From an uncultured Treponema sp. (GTDB lineage: Bacteria; Spirochaetota; Spirochaetia; Treponematales; Treponemataceae), in contig CALCEK010000152.1 of assembly GCA_937900125.1 (NCBI GenBank), positions 1-10,090 on the forward strand: 10,090 nt of DNA. The letters are read 5' to 3'. A program made the translations under genes and the position numbers. Under the pieces are notes generated by a model. It ran no database searches. It had not been told where the DNA came from and worked only from the letters and a program-made list of their open reading frames with translations. Below, piece by piece: positions 5,853 through 10,090 of the stretch (position 1 is the stretch's first letter; each line of letters begins with the position of its first letter).

Positions 5853-7184
5853 CTAAGATTCGCCAAAAAGTGCCTTGTGCAAAATGCGGACAACTTCGTC
5901 TGCCTCGTCAGAATCAACTAGCATCGTGATGTTAACTTTGCTTGCTCCTTGGCTTATCATCTGAACATTGATATTTTTCTTTGCTAAAGTTTCAAAAACT
6001 GATGCTAAAATTGTACTTGAACGAGAAACATCGCAAATTATTGTGACGATTGCCTTGTGTGCCTTTGCATTTACCTCTGCAACACGTGCAATATCTTTTA
6101 GAACACCCTGCAAATCCGCTTTTGTGTTTACCGTAAGACTCACAGAAACTTCTGAAGTTGCAATCACGTCAACAGAAATTTCCCATTTTAAAAATTGATT
6201 AAAAATGTGAGCCATAAAACCTGCGGCTCCAAGCATACGGCTTGATTGTATATCAATGAGCGTTACATCTTTTACGCAAGTAATTGCTGTAACTGGCGGT
6301 ATTTTTCCCGAATGTTTTTCTACAATGATTGAACCGGCACTTTGTATGTTATAACTATTTTTTACCCGAACTGGCGTTCCTGTTTTTCGGCAGGGAATCA
6401 TACTGCGCGGATGAAGAACTTGCGCCCCAAACATTGCAAGCTCTTGCGCTTCTTCATAAGTTACCTCTGGAACTGGACGGGCGGACGGAACAACGCGGGG
6501 GTCAGCGGTCATAATGCCGTCTACATCTTTCCAAGTTTGGATTTCAGATGCGTGTAATGCAGAACCGATGATTGTTGCGCTCAAATCACTTCCGCCACGA
6601 CCAAGTGTTGTAATTGTTCCGTTGGAATCCTTTGCAATAAAACCTGTTACAATCGGAATTGAATCCACTTTTCCATTTGTGTAATCGGAAAGTTTTTCTG
6701 GAATCGTTTTCCAAACATCATCAAGCAATTCCGCCGCCATATAATTCGAGTCGGAAACAAGCCCTATATCCCAAGCGTCAAAAGCTTCGCTTGAAATTCC
6801 GATTTTTTTAAGGTAAGACGCCATCATCCTAACAGAAAGTCGCTCGCCAAACGAAACCAAATAATCCCGATTTCGTCGCGTAAGTTCTTTTAACATAGAA
6901 ATGCCCGTTAAGAGCGTTTTTAACTCTAAAAGCAAGGCTTCTACATCTTTAGGAGAAATTTCAAGTTGTTCGGCAGTTTTTTTGTGAAGTTCTTCAACCT
7001 TTGAAAAATCAACTTTTCCCAAAACCGCCTGCTCTGCAGCTTCTAAAAGATGGTCTGTTGTATCGCCCATCGCGCTCAACACAACAATTGGGCGTTCACT
7101 TTTATACGCCTGTATAATAGAAGCAACTTGTTGAATTCGTTCCGCATTTGCCAACGAGCTGCCACCAAACTTCATTACAATCAT
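5853..7184 (-). CDS. lysC: Aspartate kinase (aspartokinase) with C-terminal ACT domains
   Basis: 443-aa cytoplasmic enzyme that phosphorylates L-aspartate with ATP, the entry step to lysine/diaminopimelate, threonine and methionine. Numbering from M at 7184: KFGGSSL (5-11), SFGERLS (111-117), TLGRGGSD (193-200), WKDVDGIMTADPR (218-230) and LHPRSM (257-262), all amino-acid-kinase signatures. The last ~130 residues hold two ACT units, with SSRMLGAAGF (314-323) and NVQMISQGASKVNI (406-419), the usual site of feedback control by lysine or threonine. I reject the longer frame to 7274: it begins at TTG, overlaps the preceding gene, and its 30 extra residues have no counterpart in the family, whose members begin near this Met. 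A good -10 box lies 7 nt upstream with no Shine-Dalgarno, suggesting a leaderless message. Operon with dapB. Confidence 0.95.
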   Translation of the reverse strand: MIVMKFGGSSLANAERIQQVASIIQAYKSERPIVVLSAMGDTTDHLLEAAEQAVLGKVDFSKVEELHKKTAEQLEISPKDVEALLLELKTLLTGISMLKELTRRNRDYLVSFGERLSVRMMASYLKKIGISSEAFDAWDIGLVSDSNYMAAELLDDVWKTIPEKLSDYTNGKVDSIPIVTGFIAKDSNGTITTLGRGGSDLSATIIGSALHASEIQTWKDVDGIMTADPRVVPSARPVPEVTYEEAQELAMFGAQVLHPRSMIPCRKTGTPVRVKNSYNIQSAGSIIVEKHSGKIPPVTAITCVKDVTLIDIQSSRMLGAAGFMAHIFNQFLKWEISVDVIATSEVSVSLTVNTKADLQGVLKDIARVAEVNAKAHKAIVTIICDVSRSSTILASVFETLAKKNINVQMISQGASKVNITMLVDSDEADEVVRILHKALFGES

Positions 7185-7191
7185 AAAAGCA

Positions 7192-7220
7192 ATTATAGTA
7201 AATGCGTAAACTTTGAGCAA
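7192..7220 (-). promoter_or_regulatory. Promoter for lysC-dapB, placed for a leaderless mRNA
   Basis: The minus strand has a perfect TATAAT (7192-7197), a 17-nt spacer and a weak TTGCTC (7215-7220). Seven bases separate TATAAT from the lysC ATG, so the expected transcription start is at 7184-7185, the A of ATG or the base before it. No Shine-Dalgarno is visible. Confidence 0.55.
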
Positions 7221-7251
7221 TAGACCCGCTCTGCCCGTGAGCCGCGTTTTG

Positions 7252-9168
7252 TTAGGCGGGAATAAAATCCACAAGCAAATCTGGCAAATTGATTTTTGAC
7301 ACTTTTACTTGAACACTTTGGTTTAAATCCACAGCGCAATTAGGTTTCATAAACATTTCCATTCCAATCGAAGGAATAAAAAATTGAGGAATTTTTCCAC
7401 TTTTATCTACACAAATTGCTTCTCCCGTCCAAGATGGATTTTGCAGAAGAAAGACTAAAGTCCAATGGGTGTCGCTTTTTCGCTCAACTTTTCTTGCCGC
7501 TTGCGAAGCCGCATCTCCTTGACTTATGCGAAACAACATTGTGTCTTTGTCTAAAAGTTCTTTGTTATCCAAAAAAGCCCTGAGTTGTTCGTGGGCGATT
7601 AAATCACTATACCGACGTAGAGGACTTGTAACTTGGCTGTAAAATCCAAGTCCCAAACCGCAGTGCATTGACGGTGTTACACCGACGCTGCGCTTTCTCA
7701 TACAACGACGCAACCTAAATTGTCCTGCAAGTCCCTCTGGCAAATCATTTGGAATTGACGATGCTTCTTGACTTACAAACGGAAAGGCGATTTTCTCTTT
7801 AAAGGCAAAACGCGCAGCTCCCTCGCCCGCTAAAAGCATCATTTCGCGAATCATTTCGGAACTTTTTGGATGAATTTCTGGCTCGATTGAAACTTTTTTG
7901 TTTTCATCAACAGAAATGTGAATTTCGGGAATCTGAATTTGAACCGCTCCCGCTTTTGTCCGTCTTATGACATTTTTTTCGGCAATGTCAAACAGGGGTT
8001 TTAATTCAGCACTATCTTTTAGCTCATCGGCTTTTTGATAAGTTAGGCGTTTTACGTTTACAAGCGTTTTAAAAACCGCACATTCTTCAACCGAAGCATC
8101 TTCAGACAATTTCAATCTAAAAGAAAGAGCACGACTTTTTTCGCTTAAACCTAGCGCGTAATCCGCAAGAGAATCTTCACTCAACATTCGTGAAGCACCT
8201 TCGGGAAGATACAAAGTGCAACCTCGGTCGCGGGCTGTTTTATCAATCAAACTGTCAGGGCAAACTACAGAAGCGGGGTCTGCAATGTGAACCCACAAAT
8301 ATTCGCCGTCAAACGCAACAGCGTCATCTGGGTCGGTTGACCATTCATTATCAATCGCCCAAGCCGTGCAAGAAAGTTCAACACGCTCTTCTTCTGGCGG
8401 AGATGACAAACTTTGGGAGGCAGACTGCATAGAAAATCCCCAGCGAATTGGATAGGGATTCCGCGTAATAGCCCAAATTCCTGTTTCTAGCAAAAGTCTG
8501 TGAGCTTTTTCTGGCGATTGTGAAAGTTTTAAATCGTTCATTGTGCGACTTTTGTCTGTTTTGCCAAGAGCTAAAGCTTCTACATCGGACATAAATTTGG
8601 AATCTTCGGGCAACAACTGCTTTTTTTTAAGTCTATTTAAAAATTCAGCGCGAATTTCTTGTTCGTGTTCTTTTTCATAAGCTTTTTTTTCTAATGATTT
8701 TACATCTTCCTCAGAACGCGGAGTAAACTCTATTTTATTTTCAGCAACAGTAAGATTAAAATAAACTGAATCTTTCAGCAAAACAAAAATCGCCCAAGAT
8801 TCATCAGGAGAAAAATCCGATTTACAAAGAAATGCCAATTCTTCAAAATCAAGCGGAGAATTAGATGTTTCTGAATCCGAAGAAAGCAATTCATAGGCTT
8901 CTTGAATTTGACAATTACACTTTTCCTTAAAATTATCTGAATCTAAATACGAATAAACTTTTTCAAGTGAGCTAACCGCCTTGTTTTGAAGAACGATAAA
9001 ATCTTTTTCGCGGACACTTTGTGTAGAAAAAACCGCAGGTTTTGTTGCGGTTTTAGCACTTACTCTGAATTGAATTGTATATTTTCCAGTTTCAGAAAAA
9101 TCTAAAACTAATGCAGGTTGATTTTTATAAATTACAAGAGCTTTTTTTTCAATTTTCTCTGCTGACAT
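7252..9168 (-). CDS. RNase II/RNB-family 3'-5' exoribonuclease
   Basis: 638-aa predicted cytoplasmic exoribonuclease acting in RNA turnover. The central RNB domain (about 260-575) carries the acidic metal-binding cluster D273, D279, D281, D282 (AIDNEWSTDPDDAV), then LWVHIADPA (291-299). Near its end is the TSPLRRYSDLIAHEQL motif (514-529), typical of the family's RNA-binding and catalytic arginines. Residues about 580-638 look like a short S1-like barrel. The N-terminal ~250 residues do not show obvious cold-shock domains; a charged helical region (about 150-235) may be a winged helix as in the shorter, divergent RNB proteins of Deinococcus and cyanobacteria (inference). Active-site residues appear intact. 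The gene has its own promoter, follows the terminator of the ABC gene, and ends 67 nt before lysC. Specific RNase II versus RNase R naming is not justified. Confidence 0.93.
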   Translation of the reverse strand: MSAEKIEKKALVIYKNQPALVLDFSETGKYTIQFRVSAKTATKPAVFSTQSVREKDFIVLQNKAVSSLEKVYSYLDSDNFKEKCNCQIQEAYELLSSDSETSNSPLDFEELAFLCKSDFSPDESWAIFVLLKDSVYFNLTVAENKIEFTPRSEEDVKSLEKKAYEKEHEQEIRAEFLNRLKKKQLLPEDSKFMSDVEALALGKTDKSRTMNDLKLSQSPEKAHRLLLETGIWAITRNPYPIRWGFSMQSASQSLSSPPEEERVELSCTAWAIDNEWSTDPDDAVAFDGEYLWVHIADPASVVCPDSLIDKTARDRGCTLYLPEGASRMLSEDSLADYALGLSEKSRALSFRLKLSEDASVEECAVFKTLVNVKRLTYQKADELKDSAELKPLFDIAEKNVIRRTKAGAVQIQIPEIHISVDENKKVSIEPEIHPKSSEMIREMMLLAGEGAARFAFKEKIAFPFVSQEASSIPNDLPEGLAGQFRLRRCMRKRSVGVTPSMHCGLGLGFYSQVTSPLRRYSDLIAHEQLRAFLDNKELLDKDTMLFRISQGDAASQAARKVERKSDTHWTLVFLLQNPSWTGEAICVDKSGKIPQFFIPSIGMEMFMKPNCAVDLNQSVQVKVSKINLPDLLVDFIPA

Positions 9169-9174
9169 AAAGGT

Positions 9175-9203
9175 ATTTTACAAAAAAAATGCAAAATCTT
9201 CAA
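9175..9203 (-). promoter_or_regulatory. Promoter for the RNB exoribonuclease gene, placed for a leaderless mRNA
   Basis: The minus strand reads TTGAAG (9198-9203), a 17-nt spacer, then TAAAAT (9175-9180), matching sigma-70 consensus at 4/6 and 5/6 with ideal spacing. Only six bases (ACCTTT) lie between the -10 box and ATG, so the A of ATG is the expected +1. There is no Shine-Dalgarno. Confidence 0.65.
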
Positions 9204-9224
9204 CCTACGATTTAAAAACAAAAA

Positions 9225-9253
9225 ACGCCAACTTAACAAACGTAAATTGGCGT
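9225..9253 (-). terminator. Intrinsic terminator after the ABC ATPase gene
   Basis: ACGCCAA (9225-9231) pairs with TTGGCGT (9247-9253); TTA/TAA inside extends the stem past one C/A mismatch. On the minus strand the stem is followed by TTTTT, G or other single breaks, and more T. A C then six T also follow on the plus strand (9255-9260), so it could work in both directions. It isolates the ABC operon from the exoribonuclease gene. Confidence 0.88.
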
Positions 9254-9278
9254 CTTTTTTGTTACCGTAACAGGAAAT

Positions 9279-10090
9279 CTATTTTGTCTGTACTTTGTCG
9301 TAACCAACAGCACCCGTTAGCGGATTAACAAGCCACGGAGCATCAATTTTTTCGCAGAGATTTTTTTCTGCATCTAAATCTTCCGGGTTTTTCGCAAAGA
9401 ATTTACAGCGTGCCATGGTGGGCTTAAAGTTGACTGTTTCGCCAAGTTTAAAGGATTCTTTTGTAGAAGCCTGAACTCTAGCTACAATGCTCTGCCCTTT
9501 TGTTGCCAAGAACAAGTGGGTTTCTGCACCCAAAGGTTCTTTGTTGGTAACTTTCATCTGCATATTGTTTTCTGCAGCAGGAACTTCGCAGTACGTCAAA
9601 TCTTCTGGGCGTACACCAAAATACACTTCTTTTCCTACATACTCTTTTAATGAAGCCTGTTGTTCTGGCGTTGGAGTCAAAACAAAAGAACCTTCATCAG
9701 CGACAATCTGGTCACCTTCTTTTTTGATTGTTACAGTCATAAAGTTCATTGGCGGCGAACCAATAAAGCCTGCAACAAACTTGTTGATTGGGTGATTATA
9801 CAAATAAAGCGGTTCACCAATCTGTTGTACGTGACCATCTTTCATAACAACAATTTTTGTACCCATCGTCATAGCTTCAATCTGGTCGTGGGTAACGTAA
9901 ATCATTGTGGCGTTAAGTCTTTGGTGCAATGCAGAAATTTCTCCACGCATTGTAACACGAAGTTTAGCGTCAAGGTTAGAAAGTGGCTCATCGAACAAGA
10001 ATACTTTTGGTTCACGAACTATAGCGCGACCAACTGCAACACGCTGACGCTGACCACCAGAAAGAGCCTTCGGCTTTCTGTCGAGGTACT
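9279..10090 (-). CDS. ugpC: MalK/UgpC/MsmK-type carbohydrate ABC transporter ATPase (5' part outside window)
   Basis: The C-terminal ~269 residues of an ABC ATPase that powers uptake of a sugar or sugar phosphate. The reading frame stays open to the right edge (first full codon ends at 10088), so the Met-like TTG at 9998 is internal (the Leu of FLFDEP), not a start. Visible in order are the ABC signature LSGGQRQRV, Walker B with catalytic Glu (KVFLFDEP), the D-loop SNLDAKLR, and the H-loop His in YVTHDQIEAMTMG. The MalK-subfamily sequence NHPINKFVAGFIGSPPMNFM follows. The remaining ~140 residues form the TOBE/OB regulatory domain (YFGVRPEDL is typical). Walker A lies outside the window. MalK, UgpC and MsmK cannot be separated on this fragment, and such ATPases often serve several permeases, so the symbol is a family label and the substrate is unknown. 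A strong terminator follows. Confidence 0.93.
   Translation of the reverse strand, partial: YLDRKPKALSGGQRQRVAVGRAIVREPKVFLFDEPLSNLDAKLRVTMRGEISALHQRLNATMIYVTHDQIEAMTMGTKIVVMKDGHVQQIGEPLYLYNHPINKFVAGFIGSPPMNFMTVTIKKEGDQIVADEGSFVLTPTPEQQASLKEYVGKEVYFGVRPEDLTYCEVPAAENNMQMKVTNKEPLGAETHLFLATKGQSIVARVQASTKESFKLGETVNFKPTMARCKFFAKNPEDLDAEKNLCEKIDAPWLVNPLTGAVGYDKVQTK

Noticed and set aside
7215..7260. GC-richer patch after the exoribonuclease stop as a terminator
   Set aside because: I could not pair it into a stable stem followed by T; only 4-5 bp partial matches are present.
7185..7274. N-terminal extension of the aspartokinase reading frame
   Set aside because: It starts at TTG inside the exoribonuclease gene, lacks a ribosome site, and adds 30 residues unrelated to the family, which begins close to MIVMKFGGSS.
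9487..9795. Plus-strand 102-aa frame opposite the ABC ATPase
   Set aside because: Antisense to a conserved TOBE domain; no motif, start-site or promoter support.
9998..9998. Start codon for the ABC ATPase at 9998
   Set aside because: The codon is TTG, coding an internal Leu of FLFDEP. The frame continues upstream through LSGGQ to the window edge, so the gene is truncated by the window and does not start there.
1..10090. CRISPR array, tRNA, rRNA, transposase or prophage genes
   Set aside because: No spaced direct repeats, cloverleaf, rRNA-like stretches or mobile-element proteins were seen on either strand.

Overview
The window reads as chromosome from a low-GC, AT-rich bacterium in which every convincing gene lies on the minus strand. 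So the biological order runs from the right edge (10090) to the left edge (1). The protein set fits a spirochaete, most likely a non-pathogenic or gut-type Treponema: a LysM/LytM envelope protein, a Ser/Thr kinase beside an FHA protein, a MalK/UgpC-type sugar ABC ATPase, an RNB exoribonuclease with no recognisable cold-shock N-terminus, and an aspartokinase-dapB pair. That taxonomic call is inference from protein style, not from a marker gene.

Right end (9279-10090): the C-terminal part of a MalK/UgpC/MsmK-type ABC ATPase, cut by the window edge and closed by a strong hairpin terminator (9225-9253). Next comes an independently promoted RNase II/RNB-family exoribonuclease (7252-9168). Then lysC (5853-7184, start revised inward) and dapB (5035-5826) form a two-gene unit for the aspartate/diaminopimelate/lysine pathway. 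Both rnb and lysC have a good -10 box placed so that transcription should begin at, or one base before, the A of ATG, and neither has a Shine-Dalgarno. They look like leaderless mRNAs, whereas the downstream operon genes have clear ribosome sites.

A 238-bp gap (4797-5034) holds a nested palindromic repeat-like element (4905-4989) whose ends are imperfect inverted copies of a GTCAT-TTGAG motif.

Left half (79-4796): five tightly packed genes (gaps of 12, 1, 23 and 2 nt) ending in a 15-bp hairpin terminator (28-73). In order they encode a secreted two-LysM protein with a catalytically degenerate LytM/M23 domain, a small FHA protein, a PPP-like metallophosphatase, a membrane-anchored Hanks-type Ser/Thr kinase with a non-PASTA external domain, and a pseudo-receiver/winged-helix regulator. 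The arrangement suggests one phospho-signalling circuit: the kinase writes, the metallophosphatase erases, FHA reads, and the winged-helix protein delivers a transcriptional output, all linked to a cell-wall-binding protein. This five-gene module is the most interesting content. Its parts are recognisable, but I know of no described system with this exact composition.
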